In this document: piece after piece, positions 39,403-49,056 of the stretch
Numbering within the stretch: position 1 is the first letter of the stretch
How the letters are laid out: each line of letters begins with the position of its first letter
Source of the DNA: Chloroflexota bacterium
Lineage (GTDB): Bacteria > Chloroflexota > Anaerolineae > SpSt-313
Direction: 5' to 3'
Assembly (NCBI GenBank): GCA_029553955.1
Contig: JAKPJZ010000049.1
Coordinates: forward strand, 1 to 61,870
Length of the DNA stretch: 61,870 nucleotides
Position numbers and translations under genes: made by a program
Notes under the pieces: generated by a model
Database searches by the model: none
Told to the model about the DNA's origin: nothing
What the model saw: only the letters and a program-made list of their open reading frames with translations

Positions 39403-41699
39403 TGACCCTGGAGAGCCTCAGCGAAGACATGCTGGTCACCGGCATCAGCAAGCGCGAGCAGGCACTGGCCGAGAGCTACCTCGAGCGCATCGTCAACCCG
39501 GTGCGCTCGGGCCAGACGCTCTCGGCCCAGGTGCTGGATGATGAGGACGAATATGACGAGCTGCACGACGTCTCCCTGACGGTGCACCCCGAGTCCATCC
39601 TCGCGAGCTGCACCTGCGAGGGCAGTGGGCGCTGCCGTCACGCCTTTGCGCTGCTGCTCAAGTGGCTGCGCCATCCCGCGGCCTTTGCCGGGCCTGGCGA
39701 AGCGCCGGCAGCCACGCCGCCGCGCCGGCTCGCCGTAACCCCGGTGCCGCCCCCAGCGACGCAGCGGCCCGAGCAATGGCCGGCCTGGGCGGCGACGACG
39801 TTCGCAGAGCGGCAGGAGGGTTACGTCGAGCAGCTCGCCGAGACGCTCGGGGCGCTGCGGCTGCAAGACCTGCGCGACGTAGCGCGGCGCCGCGGCTGGC
39901 GTCTGAAAGGGACCGACAAGGCGGGCATCACGCTCCAGATGGCCCGCGCCATGGCCGCGCACCGCGGCACGCAGGAGGCCGCGCTTGCCCTCGACGAGGA
40001 GCACCGGCGCGTGTTAGCCGCGATGGCCCTCTCGGGCGCGAGCGCCAAGATGGAAGACATCGCCCGCGTCGTAGGGGCCCTGGGCGGGCTCACGCAGCAG
40101 AAGCAGCTCGATAGCTGTGTGCAGCGCCTGTTCGCCATGGGCCTCGCCCTGGCCACCGGCCATGGAGCCTACACCGCCTGCTGCCCGCACCAGCTCGTGC
40201 GCGGGCTGCTGCCGCTTGTACAGCGCACCATCCTGGCAGAGGCCGAGCCGGCGCGGCCCGCCGCGGCCGAGGAGCGCCTGGCCGACCCCTTCCCATTCGT
40301 GCGCACCGTGAGCGAGATTGCACTGCTCCTCGAGCGCGCGCCCATCGCCCTGCGACCGCCCATGCCGCGCCCCACCGCCGAGAGGCAGTTCCCTGGCCTG
40401 CGTGGTTGGGATTATGATGCCGCCGAGGTCGCGCAGGCGCAAGAGGGGCGCCGGCTGCGCCCGCACGCCGATCTCATTCTCACCGTCCCGCCGCCGCAGC
40501 CCTCGCTGCTCGACGAGGCCATCGCCGAGCTCGCCCCCACCGCGGGCGGCGCGGGGCGACTCGAGTTCATCTATGAGCTGCTCGTAGCCACGGGCATCGT
40601 GCAGCCGGGCAGCCCGGTGACGGCGTGGCCCGAGGTAAGGCGGCAGTACCTCTGCCGCAACGAACTGGAGCAGCGCGCCGCCCTGGCCCGCAGCTACTTT
40701 GGCATGGCCAACTGGAGCGAGTTGTGGACGCTGTGGCACCTGCCCGGCGGCAGCCCGGTGCAGATCAAGCGCCACGCGGGCTATGCCTACTACACGGAGG
40801 ACCGGCTGCGCAGTGACCTGGCGGCGGCCCGGCTGCTCGCGCTGCGCGTGCTCGCGTGCCTGCCCGATGACCGCTGGGTGTCGCTCGGCGAGCTCTTCCG
40901 GCTGCTGCGCCCGGTGTGGCCGCGCTTCGACGAAGTGCTGCGCCAGCCCGGCTACTATGCGCCGAGCGCGGGCTGGTTCCTGGCACGGCGCGGCAGCGAC
41001 GCCCGCTTTGCGCCCATGAGCGATGCCGAATGGGACCTCGTCCAGGGCAACGTGCTGCGCGTGATGCTCAGCGGGCCGCTGCACTGGCTGGGCTTGGCCG
41101 ACCTGCGGCTCGAGGGCGGCGCCCTCACCGCCTTCCGGCTGCACGGCCTCGCCGATCTCTTTTGGGACCAGGTCGATGCGCCGCCAGCGCCGCCTTCGGC
41201 GGCCCCAGCCGCGCCGTCGAGCGTAGCTGCGGTGACGGTGCAGGGCACGCGCATCAGCGTACGCCCCTCGGCCATCAGCGCGCAGGCGCACGGGCTGCTC
41301 GAACGCATTGCCCGGCTGGCCGAGGCGACCGCCGGCCGCTTCGACTATGAGCTCGACGCCGAGGCGACCTACCACGCCTTCGAGGCCGGCGCGGCCCTGG
41401 CCGACATTGCCGCTGAGTGGCAGCGCCTGCTGCCCATGCCCATGCCCGAGGCCATCCGGGCGCAGCTCGAGCGCTGGTGGCGGGCCTACGGCCGCGTGCG
41501 CGTCTACCAGGCGCTGACCGTCATCGAGTTCGCCGACGACTATGCCCTCGCCGAGATGAAGGCGGTCACCTCCCTGGCGCGGCATATCGTCGCCGAGATT
41601 TCGCCGCGGCTCGTGATGATCGATCACGCCGCGGCCGACACACTGGTGGCCGAGCTGGAGAAAGCAGGCTACACACCCAAGCGGACGGATCAGGTCTGA
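39399..41699 (+). CDS. SWIM zinc-finger protein, XPB partner
   Basis: 766 aa. Near the start is a SWIM finger: C71-x-C73 and C79-x-H81 in ILASCTCEGSGRCRHAFALL. Residues about 130-190 look like a SAP/helix-extended DNA-binding motif (LRLQDLRDVARRRGWRLKGT). The rest is Leu/Ala-rich helical sequence with YLCRNELEQRAALARSYFGM and, at the end, VRVYQALTVIEFADDYALAE and VAELEKAGYTPKR. No nuclease or ATPase motif is seen. Its ATG overlaps the helicase TGA and its own TGA overlaps the next ATG. SWIM proteins often bind DNA or partner with recombination factors, so a role as helicase cofactor is inferred. Confidence 0.8.
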   Translation: MMTLESLSEDMLVTGISKREQALAESYLERIVNPVRSGQTLSAQVLDDEDEYDELHDVSLTVHPESILASCTCEGSGRCRHAFALLLKWLRHPAAFAGPGEAPAATPPRRLAVTPVPPPATQRPEQWPAWAATTFAERQEGYVEQLAETLGALRLQDLRDVARRRGWRLKGTDKAGITLQMARAMAAHRGTQEAALALDEEHRRVLAAMALSGASAKMEDIARVVGALGGLTQQKQLDSCVQRLFAMGLALATGHGAYTACCPHQLVRGLLPLVQRTILAEAEPARPAAAEERLADPFPFVRTVSEIALLLERAPIALRPPMPRPTAERQFPGLRGWDYDAAEVAQAQEGRRLRPHADLILTVPPPQPSLLDEAIAELAPTAGGAGRLEFIYELLVATGIVQPGSPVTAWPEVRRQYLCRNELEQRAALARSYFGMANWSELWTLWHLPGGSPVQIKRHAGYAYYTEDRLRSDLAAARLLALRVLACLPDDRWVSLGELFRLLRPVWPRFDEVLRQPGYYAPSAGWFLARRGSDARFAPMSDAEWDLVQGNVLRVMLSGPLHWLGLADLRLEGGALTAFRLHGLADLFWDQVDAPPAPPSAAPAAPSSVAAVTVQGTRISVRPSAISAQAHGLLERIARLAEATAGRFDYELDAEATYHAFEAGAALADIAAEWQRLLPMPMPEAIRAQLERWWRAYGRVRVYQALTVIEFADDYALAEMKAVTSLARHIVAEISPRLVMIDHAAADTLVAELEKAGYTPKRTDQV

Positions 41700-44035
41700 T
41701 GAACGACCAGATGATGGACGAGATCACAACCCTGCTCGACGGCTATCACGTCGACACACTCGTGATCATGGCTCGCGAGGCCGGCATCGTGGCGACTGGC
41801 AAGGGCAGGCCGAGAAAGGCCGAGCTGCAGGCAGTCATGCGCGCCCAGTTCTTTACCCGCGAGCGCGTGCTCGCCTCGCTCGAGCGCCTCGGGCGGCGCG
41901 AGCGGCGCCTGCTCGACCGGCTGCTGCTGTACGGCGGCACGGCCCCCACCAAGAGCCTGCGGCGCGAGGTGGTCAAGGCTGGGTTGGTGACCGATGGCAA
42001 CGCCAGCGAGGAGGCGCCCAGCTACCACTACAGCAACGTGGCCTATGCCACAGGAGTCTATGTAGGAAACCCGCACCGCGAGGCGTCGCACGCCTTTGAA
42101 GATGTCGTGGCCCGGCTGACGCTGCGTGGACTGGTCTTTAGCCGCATCGGCGGCTGGGCCAACAGCACCCCTATGCCCAAGGTCCAGTTCCACCCGGCCG
42201 ACACGCTCTACATCCCTGCGGCCGTGCGCGCGCACCTGCCCGAGCCCGAGCCCGTGCTCGCGCCGGCCACGCCCGAGCCGCAGAGGGTCGTGCAGGGCGA
42301 GCCCGCATTCCTGCTGCGCGACCTCTACCTCTACTGGGACTATGCCCGCCGCAACGCCGTGCCGCTGACCAAGTCGGGGCTCGTCGCCAAGCGTGCCCTG
42401 CGCGCCATCAACGAGCACCTGCTCGTGCCCGACCCGCGGCTCGGCGGCGCGCGCAGTGAGGTCGAAACCGGCCGGCTGGCGCTGCTGCGGCAACTGCTGC
42501 AGGCGCTGGGGCTGCTGCGCGGCGGGCCCACGCACCTCAGCACTGCCGGGGAACCTTGCGAGGGTTCGGAGTCCTCGCAAGGTTCGCCAGGCGCGTTCTG
42601 GAGCCGGCCCGAGGTCGAGCAGATCGCCGTCTGCCTGCGGGCCTGGCCCGGGCTCATGCTGCAAGAACTGGGCAGCGATGCGGAGGCCTACGAGCCGCAG
42701 CCGGCGCAGGCGCGCCAAGCCGTCCTCCAGGCGCTGCTGGCGCAGCCGGCGGGCGCCTGGGCCGAGCCCGAAGCGCTGCTCGACGGCATCCAGGCCGGCG
42801 ACGAGGACTTTATGTTCCCCGAGCACAGCCGCATCGCCAGCGCCCGCGGCTCGTGGTACTATGGCTACGGCAATGGCCGGTACTATGGCTCGCCCAAGGC
42901 CCTGCTGCAGATGCTCGAGCGCCTCGAGGCCAAGTTCGTCGGAGCCTGCCTCACCGGCCTGCCGCACCTGTTGGGCCTGGTGGAGCTGGGTTACGTGGAA
43001 GAGCGGCTCGCGACGGCACGCCTCACCGCACTGGGCCGCGCTCTCGTGGCCGGGGAGCCTGCCGGCGAGCTTGGTCCCCAGGCCACGGGCCAGGTCATCA
43101 TCCAGCCCAGCTTTGAGCTGTTGGCGCTGGGGCCGGTCAGCCTGGGCGTATTGGCACAGCTCGACCTCTTTGCCGATCGCCAGCGGGCCGATGTCGGCGC
43201 CTTTGCCTACCAGCTCTCGCGCGAGTCGGTGTATCGGGCGCAGCAGGGCGGCCTCGAGGTAGCGAGCATCGTGCGCTTTCTCGAGCAGACGAGCGCGGTG
43301 GCGCTGCCGCAGAACGTGCGCCGCTCGTTGGAGGAGTGGGGGGCGCACCACGAGCGCATCGTCTTGCGCAGCGGGGTGAGCCTGCTGCAGGCGGCGACGC
43401 CCGAGCTGCTGGCCACGCTCCTGGCGCAGCCCGAGACGGCGCCGCTGCTGGCGCGCGCCGTCTCGCCGGACGTGGCCCTCGTCGCTGCGGGCAGCCAGGG
43501 CAGGTTGACGGCCGCACTGGTGGCGCAGGGGCTCTTCCCGGCCGTCTCGGGCGCCGAACCGCAGTCGGCCGACCGCAGCGTCATCGCCGAAGGCGGCACC
43601 GCGCTGCGGCCCATCCACGCCGTGCCCAGCCTGCACCTGCGCACACGCCTGGCCCGCCTGGCCGAAGAGGATGGCGACGGCCGTTGGCACCTCACAGCCA
43701 ACTCGGTCCGCCGCGCCGGAGGCAACCGCACCAGAGTGCAGCGCCTGCTCGAGGAGCTGGGCCGGCTACACCGTGGCGCACTGCCCGAGGAATTGGTGGA
43801 GCAGGTGAAGGCCTGGGGCAGCTACTATGGCGACGCCGCGGTCCAGTCGCTCACGCTCATCGAGTTCGGCGACCCGGCGTCGCTCGACGAGCTGCGCGCC
43901 GACCCCGCGCTGCAGGGCCAGCTCACGCCCTTCCCCGCCGGCGAGCGCGCACTGGCCATCGTCGCCGAGGGCAGGCTGGCCGACGTGCGCCGCCTCCTCG
44001 CCGAGCGCGGCGTCCAGGTCAAAGAAGGGCTATAG
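41699..44035 (+). CDS. large protein with XPB-type accessory domain, third gene of the helicase operon
   Basis: 778 aa. The C-terminal half holds GQVIIQPSFELLALGPVSLG, YQLSRESVYRAQQGGLEVAS and the VALPQNVRRSLEEWGAHH region, matching the Helicase_C_3/XPB N-terminal domain also found at the start of the helicase. The N-terminal third looks like winged-helix repeats (RRLLDRLLLYGGTAPTKSLR). The end repeats the VQSLTLIEFGDPASLDELRA pattern found at the end of the SWIM protein, so these two share a C-terminal domain. No catalytic motif is visible. A palindromic repeat is inserted in frame at 42546-42592. Confidence 0.78.
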   Translation: MNDQMMDEITTLLDGYHVDTLVIMAREAGIVATGKGRPRKAELQAVMRAQFFTRERVLASLERLGRRERRLLDRLLLYGGTAPTKSLRREVVKAGLVTDGNASEEAPSYHYSNVAYATGVYVGNPHREASHAFEDVVARLTLRGLVFSRIGGWANSTPMPKVQFHPADTLYIPAAVRAHLPEPEPVLAPATPEPQRVVQGEPAFLLRDLYLYWDYARRNAVPLTKSGLVAKRALRAINEHLLVPDPRLGGARSEVETGRLALLRQLLQALGLLRGGPTHLSTAGEPCEGSESSQGSPGAFWSRPEVEQIAVCLRAWPGLMLQELGSDAEAYEPQPAQARQAVLQALLAQPAGAWAEPEALLDGIQAGDEDFMFPEHSRIASARGSWYYGYGNGRYYGSPKALLQMLERLEAKFVGACLTGLPHLLGLVELGYVEERLATARLTALGRALVAGEPAGELGPQATGQVIIQPSFELLALGPVSLGVLAQLDLFADRQRADVGAFAYQLSRESVYRAQQGGLEVASIVRFLEQTSAVALPQNVRRSLEEWGAHHERIVLRSGVSLLQAATPELLATLLAQPETAPLLARAVSPDVALVAAGSQGRLTAALVAQGLFPAVSGAEPQSADRSVIAEGGTALRPIHAVPSLHLRTRLARLAEEDGDGRWHLTANSVRRAGGNRTRVQRLLEELGRLHRGALPEELVEQVKAWGSYYGDAAVQSLTLIEFGDPASLDELRADPALQGQLTPFPAGERALAIVAEGRLADVRRLLAERGVQVKEGL
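42546..42592. repeat. family E palindrome (copy 2) inserted in frame
   Basis: GGGGAACCTTGCGAGGGTTC and an imperfect complement lie inside the XPB-domain gene and are read as about 16 residues (GEPCEGSESSQGSPG). The sequence is related to the repeat at 39325-39369. Confidence 0.85.
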
Positions 44036-45550
44036 GAGCCGGGGCAGGCGGCCGTAGAGATAGGTCAGCTCGCGCAGGCGAGCCGCGATGCCGTCGTGCA
44101 GCGCGCCGGGCTCGAGCCGCCAGCACCAGTTGGGCACGCCGCAGGTGCCGGGGGTGTTCATGCGCGCCTCGTGGCCCAGGCTCAGCAGGTCCTGCGCCGT
44201 GGTCAGCGCCGTGTGCGCCACCGACGCCCAGGCCAGGCGGATGAGGTCCCAGGCGATATCCGACCCATCGCAGCCCAGGTAGCGGCGGGCATAGTCGCGC
44301 GCGGCCTCGCTGGCGGTGGTCTGGTACCAGCCCACGGCGGTGTCGTTGTCGTGGGTGCCGGTATAGGCGACGGTGTCGCGACGATAGTTGTGGGGCAGGA
44401 AAGGGTTGGCCGGGTCGCCGTCGAAGCCGAACTGCAGCACCTTCATGCCGGGGTAGCCGAACTCGGCCTGCAGCGCATCGACCCCCGCGCGCGAGGCCTC
44501 GTCGAAATCGCCCAGATCCTCGGCGATGATCGCCACCTCGCCCAGCGCCCGCGTCGTCGTCCGGAAGAGATCGGCGCCAGAGGCGTAGAGCCAGCGCCCG
44601 CGCACCGCCGTCTCCTCGCTGGCGGGCACCTCCCAGTAATTGTAAAAGCCGCGAAAGTGGTCGATGCGCAGCACGTCGGCCTGGGTCATGGCCATACGAA
44701 AGCGCGCGATCCACCAGGCGTAGCCATCGTGCGCCATCACCTCCCAACGGTAGAGCGGATGGCCCCAGAGCTGGCCGGTAGCGCTGAAATAGTCGGGCGG
44801 CACGCCCGAGACGACCGTCGGCCGCAGGTCCGCGCCAAAGTGGAAAAGGTGCTGGTTGGCCCAGACGTCGCTCGAGTCGCCCGAAACAAAGATGGGGATA
44901 TCGCCGATGATGCGGATGCCGCGGCCGTTGGCGTAGCGCTTGAGCGCCAGCCATTGCTCAAAGAAGCACCACTGGCGCCACATCTGGCCTACGACCTTGG
45001 GGGCGAGCACCTCACGCCAGTGGGCCAGCGCCGCCGGTTCGCGCGCCGCGATGTCGCGCTCCCACTCGCACCAGGGGCGCAGCTCGTGCGCCTCCTTGAG
45101 CGCCATAAAGAGGGCGAAATCGTCGAGCCAGGCCCCCTGTTCGCTGCAAAAGCGGGCGAACACCTGCCGGCGCGCGGCAGGCGCCTGCGCCTGGAAGCGC
45201 ACATAGGCGCGCTCGAGCAGCCGCAGCTTGTGGTCCATGGCGCGGCCGAAATCCACCCGGCCGGTCGGGAAGGCCGGCAGCTCGGCCAGGTCTTCGGGCA
45301 TCAGGTCGCCCGCCTGCACGAGCACCTCGGGGCTGATGAGCAGCGGGTTGCCGGCAAAGGCCGAGAGGGCTTGATAGGGCGAGTCGCCATAGCCGGTGGG
45401 GCTGAGCGGAAGCACCTGCCAGTACGACTGGCCGGCGGCGGCGAGGAAATCGACGAACCGGTATGCCTCCTCACCAAGGTCGCCGATACCGAACCGGCCG
45501 GGCAGCGATGTGGGGTGGAGCAGGACGCCACTACGACGTGGGAATCTCAT
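44030..45550 (-). CDS. malQ: 4-alpha-glucanotransferase (amylomaltase)
   Basis: 506 aa, GH77. It transfers maltosyl or longer alpha-1,4-glucan units in glycogen and maltodextrin metabolism. The start MRFPRRSGVLLHPTSLPGRF is typical of the short bacterial form, and the catalytic triad is present: nucleophile Asp in VLRIDHFRGF, acid/base Glu in IIAEDLGDFD and Asp in YTGTHDNDT. GIRIIGDIPIFVSGDSSDVW and NTPGTCGVPNWCWR complete the family set. ATG 45550 is preceded by GGTGA. It converges on the helicase operon with a 6-bp overlap of the two gene ends. Confidence 0.95.
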   Translation of the reverse strand: MRFPRRSGVLLHPTSLPGRFGIGDLGEEAYRFVDFLAAAGQSYWQVLPLSPTGYGDSPYQALSAFAGNPLLISPEVLVQAGDLMPEDLAELPAFPTGRVDFGRAMDHKLRLLERAYVRFQAQAPAARRQVFARFCSEQGAWLDDFALFMALKEAHELRPWCEWERDIAAREPAALAHWREVLAPKVVGQMWRQWCFFEQWLALKRYANGRGIRIIGDIPIFVSGDSSDVWANQHLFHFGADLRPTVVSGVPPDYFSATGQLWGHPLYRWEVMAHDGYAWWIARFRMAMTQADVLRIDHFRGFYNYWEVPASEETAVRGRWLYASGADLFRTTTRALGEVAIIAEDLGDFDEASRAGVDALQAEFGYPGMKVLQFGFDGDPANPFLPHNYRRDTVAYTGTHDNDTAVGWYQTTASEAARDYARRYLGCDGSDIAWDLIRLAWASVAHTALTTAQDLLSLGHEARMNTPGTCGVPNWCWRLEPGALHDGIAARLRELTYLYGRLPRLL

Positions 45551-45589
45551 CTGGTCACCGCTTTCGCAGAACAAGGAGCCGCCGCTCGT

Positions 45590-45619
45590 AGTATAGCACA
45601 GGCGCGGGCTGCGGCTCAA
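45590..45619 (-). promoter_or_regulatory. promoter of malQ
   Basis: On the minus strand, TTGAGC (45619-45614), an 18-bp spacer and TATACT (45595-45590) with an extended TG two bases before it. It lies about 40 nt upstream of the ATG. Confidence 0.6.
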
Positions 45620-45651
45620 ATCGAGAGGCCGGGCTGACGGACCCGTTCGCA

Positions 45652-45707
45652 GTGACGGGGAGACACCTGACAGGTCTCCGGAGACCTGTCAGGTATCTCC
45701 CCGTCAC
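45652..45707. repeat. 56-bp palindrome, family D (copy 2)
   Basis: Left arm 45652-45679 and right arm 45680-45707 are complementary with one mismatch; the core ACACCTGACAGGT is shared with 2092-2126. It sits between malQ and the ABC transporter operon and may terminate the latter. Confidence 0.9.
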
Positions 45708-45755
45708 CCGCTCTCCAGCACTACAAGCATATGGGGTTGCCGGCGCCAGCCGGGT

Positions 45756-45839
45756 TCAGGGGATATAGATCCACTCTCCGCGGAGCCAGGCGCTGATCAA
45801 CGGCCACCACGGACCCAGCCTCTCAAAGAACTCGCGCAT
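45756..45839 (-). CDS. 27-aa Trp-rich small ORF
   Basis: The peptide starts MREFFERLGPWWPLISAWLR and ends GEWIYIP. It has four Trp, an amphipathic N-terminal part and a hydrophobic C-terminus. A long purine-rich ribosome binding site (GGAGAAGGAGAAAAAGAG) ends right at ATG 45839, unusually strong for this window. It lies 95 bp downstream of the FtsX-type permease gene on the same strand, as the last ORF of that operon. It could be a small membrane peptide, a regulator of the transporter or its exported substrate; none is shown by sequence. Confidence 0.55.
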   Translation of the reverse strand: MREFFERLGPWWPLISAWLRGEWIYIP

Positions 45840-45934
45840 CTCTTTTTCTCCTTCTCCAATGCTGCTGCGGCGGTTGCACGTGACCTGCCGCCAGCAGCAG
45901 GCACCACTACATCGAGCAAGACTCGTACCACACC

Positions 45935-48295
45935 TCATTCGTAGGCTAGCGCCTCGCGCACGCTGATGTCGCTGGCGTGCAGCGCTGGCCACAGGCTGGC
46001 CATGATCGAGAGCACCAGTACAATACCGAGCCAGAGCAGCGCGCCTCGGCTGGAATAGCTGAAATCGAGGGGCATCATCACCTCGCTGATCAGCCCGCTG
46101 AAGAGGCGCGCCCCAGGCTGGCTGAGCGGCACCGCCAAGAGCCAGCTCAGCGCCCCCACCAACACCCCTTCCGTCACAAAGATGGCGACGATCATCGCCG
46201 ACGAGGCGCCGAGCGCCCGCAGCACGCCGATCTCGCGCCTGCGCTCCACGACGTTGATCGACATGGCCCCCATCAGCCCGATGCTGCTCACGATGGCGGC
46301 CAGGACGGCCATGGTCAGCATCAGGTATGTCACCACATCGAACACGGCCCGGTTGTGCGACCGTGTGTCGCTGGTGCTCTCGAGAAAACTGAGCTCGATC
46401 TTGCGCTCCTCGTAGGCGACCCGCAACTCGCGCGCCAGGGCTTGCTGGCCGGCGGCATCGTGGTGCTGGCCCTCGACCATCACCATCGTGGCCCGCCCGG
46501 CCGTGCCCAACTCTTGCGCCAGGGCCCCCAACGGCACAAAGCTGTCGCGCTGGTTGTTGCCCAGGCTGAGGACCAGGCCGACCACCTCCCATGTCGACTC
46601 GCGCCCGCCGATGGTCAGCGTGACCCGGTCGCCAACCTTGAGATGCTCATCGGCAGCCGTCTTGCGGTTGAGCAGGATGGCGTGGTCGTCGCCCGCTTGC
46701 AGGCCGCGGCCGGCGACGATGCGTGGAGTGAATATCTGCGAATCGAGCGGCAGCGCCCACAGCGAGATGTCGGCCTGCTCGCCGCCGCTGACCGACAGCC
46801 GGGCCTGGCTATAGTCCCACGCCTCGGCCCGCGTCACCCCCGCGGCTCCCCGGCTGGCCCAGACCAAGTCAGCAGTGAGCTGGGGCCGGTCGAAGGCGAC
46901 GACGATGTCGTTATGGAAATCCTGCAGGACAACCTCCAGCGTGTGGTCGAGCGACGAGTTGACGCTCATCACCATGATAAAGATGACCCCGCCCAGGGTC
47001 AGCGTGAACAATGTCAGGCTGACGCGCACCCGGTGCCGGAAGACGCTGCGCAGGCTCAGCGCCAGCGGCCGCGGCAGGCTGCGGATACGCTCGAGCGCCT
47101 GCTCGAGCCAGCCGCGCCGAAAGCCCGCCCCCAGGCCATAGCTGGAGATGGCGCGATAGGCACTGATGCGCGCGCCGCCGACCACCGAGGGCAGCGTGGC
47201 CAGGAGCGGCACCGCCAGCCCCACGCCGAGCTGGATGAGCAGCGCTTCCGCCACGACGTGAAAGGCGTCGATGTCGATGTTCATCAGGCCGAGCAGCCAG
47301 GTCGCCAGCTCGTGGGCCAGGGCCGCGCCCGCGGGTATGGCGATCAGGAGTGCGAGGACGCTATAGGTCAACACGGCCGCCAGGTAGATGCGTACCACTC
47401 GCCCAAAGGTGGCGCCGATGACCTTCATGATGCCGATCTGCCACACCTGCTGCGCCATGATGGCGTTCAGCGTGTTCACGATGAGGAACGCGCTGAGGCC
47501 CAGCGACAGCGCCCCCAAAATGCCGAGGATGAGGAACAGGGTGTTCACTGTGTCCTGCATCCAGTGGACGTTGGGGTCGCTGATGCCATAGCCTAGCGCC
47601 GGCCGGCCCCGTTCCTCCAGCACGCCCTCGATGCACGCGGCGACGCTATCGGCCTCGGCTTTGCTGAACGAGCGCAGGCAGAGCTTGATCTGGGTAAAGC
47701 CCTCGACGCCGGCCAGCCATTGCACCGTCGCCGGGGTGGCAAAAAAGGTTGCCTCGCCGCCAAACTGGGGCGGAAAGGCCGTGGACATGCGCACGAGCCC
47801 AGCGACCGTCAGGCGCTCCTCGCGCTGCTCGACCTGCACGATGACCTGGGCGCCACGGCCGAAGCCAAAGAAGCGCGACGACTGGCGCTCGAGGCCCAGC
47901 GTTTTGTCGCCCGGCCATTGTCCCTCGATCAGGTTGACCAGGCCGATGCGTTGCGCCGCATAGTCGGGGCGGGCGATCACCGTGCCGTTGCGCCACTCGG
48001 TCTCGCCCTCCCGCTTCCAGCGGATGCCGACAGATGTCTCTCCCTCAACTTTGGCGACGCCGGCATCGCGCCCCGCTGCATCCACATCATCCTGGGTAAA
48101 GGCTGCGCCCCACAGGGTCACATGCGGCGGCACTGTGGCCCGGTGATCGGCTGTCATGCGGGCGCGCATCAGACCCGAGAGGCCAAAGACGAGCCCCAAC
48201 GACGCGACGCCTACGGCCGTCGACAGCACGACCAGGAACGTGCGCGCCCTGTTGTGCATCACGTCGCGCCAGACTTTGCGCCAGATCACGCCCAT
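45935..48295 (-). CDS. FtsX/MacB-type ABC permease, two-block form
   Basis: 786 aa. A TM helix at about 19-42 (TFLVVLSTAVGVASLGLVFG), a large external domain, then three TM segments near 255-380 make the first FtsX block; a second helix plus external domain and three C-terminal TM segments (VVTYLMLTMAVLAAIVSSIG, REIGVLRALGASSAMIV, GALLWLGIVLVLSIMASLWP) repeat the pattern. MacB/LolCE-like permeases extract or export molecules from the outer membrane leaflet without a classical channel. ATG 48295 has GGAG upstream and overlaps the ATPase gene by 10 bp. Confidence 0.88.
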   Translation of the reverse strand: MGVIWRKVWRDVMHNRARTFLVVLSTAVGVASLGLVFGLSGLMRARMTADHRATVPPHVTLWGAAFTQDDVDAAGRDAGVAKVEGETSVGIRWKREGETEWRNGTVIARPDYAAQRIGLVNLIEGQWPGDKTLGLERQSSRFFGFGRGAQVIVQVEQREERLTVAGLVRMSTAFPPQFGGEATFFATPATVQWLAGVEGFTQIKLCLRSFSKAEADSVAACIEGVLEERGRPALGYGISDPNVHWMQDTVNTLFLILGILGALSLGLSAFLIVNTLNAIMAQQVWQIGIMKVIGATFGRVVRIYLAAVLTYSVLALLIAIPAGAALAHELATWLLGLMNIDIDAFHVVAEALLIQLGVGLAVPLLATLPSVVGGARISAYRAISSYGLGAGFRRGWLEQALERIRSLPRPLALSLRSVFRHRVRVSLTLFTLTLGGVIFIMVMSVNSSLDHTLEVVLQDFHNDIVVAFDRPQLTADLVWASRGAAGVTRAEAWDYSQARLSVSGGEQADISLWALPLDSQIFTPRIVAGRGLQAGDDHAILLNRKTAADEHLKVGDRVTLTIGGRESTWEVVGLVLSLGNNQRDSFVPLGALAQELGTAGRATMVMVEGQHHDAAGQQALARELRVAYEERKIELSFLESTSDTRSHNRAVFDVVTYLMLTMAVLAAIVSSIGLMGAMSINVVERRREIGVLRALGASSAMIVAIFVTEGVLVGALSWLLAVPLSQPGARLFSGLISEVMMPLDFSYSSRGALLWLGIVLVLSIMASLWPALHASDISVREALAYE

Positions 48296-49056
48296 GGCTG
48301 CTCCATGTCCGACCGGCTCTCGGGCCGCCGCACCTCGCTATCCTGGCAGATGCGCCCATCGCAGAGCTGGATGACGCGCCGCGCCTTGGCGCTCAGGTTC
48401 GTGTCGTGCGTCACCACGAACAGCGTCTTGCCCTGCTCGACCAGCCCCTCAAACAGGTCAAAGACCCCCGTCGCCGTGGCCGAGTCGAGGTTGCCGGTCG
48501 GCTCATCGGCCACGATGAGGGGCGGGTCGTTGGCCAGCGCTCGGGCAATGGCTGCCCGCTGCTGCTCGCCGCCACTCAGCGTGCTGGGCAGCTTGTGCGC
48601 CTGATCGACGATGCCCATCTTCTCGAGGAGGTCCATCGCCCGGGCGCGGCGCGCATGGCCGCGAAAGGTGCTGGTAAAGTCCATGGGCAACATCACATTC
48701 TCGACGATTGTCAGCGTCGGCAAGAGCTGGAAGAACTGAAAGATGACGCCAACGCTGCGCCCGCGCCAGCGCGCCAACTGGTTCTCGCTGAGCTTGTGGA
48801 CGGCCTGGTTGGCGACGAACACCCTGCCGCTCGTCGGGCGGTCGATGCCGGTGATCATATTCAGCAGCGTCGACTTGCCCGACCCCGATGGCCCGACCAC
48901 ACTGACAAACTCGCCCGCATCCACTCGCAACCAGATGTGCTTCAGCACGACGAGCGGATTCGCGCCGACCTGGAAGGTCTTGACGACATCGTGCAACTCG
49001 ATCAGGGCGGGCGCGCCTTCCCCCGTCGAACCCTTGCTCTGCGCGCCTTCAATCAT
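48286..49056 (-). CDS. LolD/MacB-type ABC transporter ATPase
   Basis: 256 aa with every ABC motif: Walker A GPSGSGKS (55-62), Q-loop FQFFQLLPTLTIVENVMLP, signature LSGGEQQRAAIARAL, Walker B LIVADEPTGNLD and H-loop VVTHD. The Q-loop wording and TGNLD are typical of the MacB/LolD/FtsE class that pairs with FtsX permeases, which follow here with a 10-bp overlap. ATG 49056 overlaps the end of the pentapeptide-repeat gene by 8 bp, so all three are co-translated. Confidence 0.93.
   Translation of the reverse strand: MIEGAQSKGSTGEGAPALIELHDVVKTFQVGANPLVVLKHIWLRVDAGEFVSVVGPSGSGKSTLLNMITGIDRPTSGRVFVANQAVHKLSENQLARWRGRSVGVIFQFFQLLPTLTIVENVMLPMDFTSTFRGHARRARAMDLLEKMGIVDQAHKLPSTLSGGEQQRAAIARALANDPPLIVADEPTGNLDSATATGVFDLFEGLVEQGKTLFVVTHDTNLSAKARRVIQLCDGRICQDSEVRRPESRSDMEQPWA

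Noticed and set aside
39399..44035. Proteins 2 and 3 of the helicase operon as nucleases of the Bax1 type
   Set aside because: I see no PD-(D/E)xK or other nuclease motif in either; only SWIM, winged-helix-like and XPB accessory regions can be supported.
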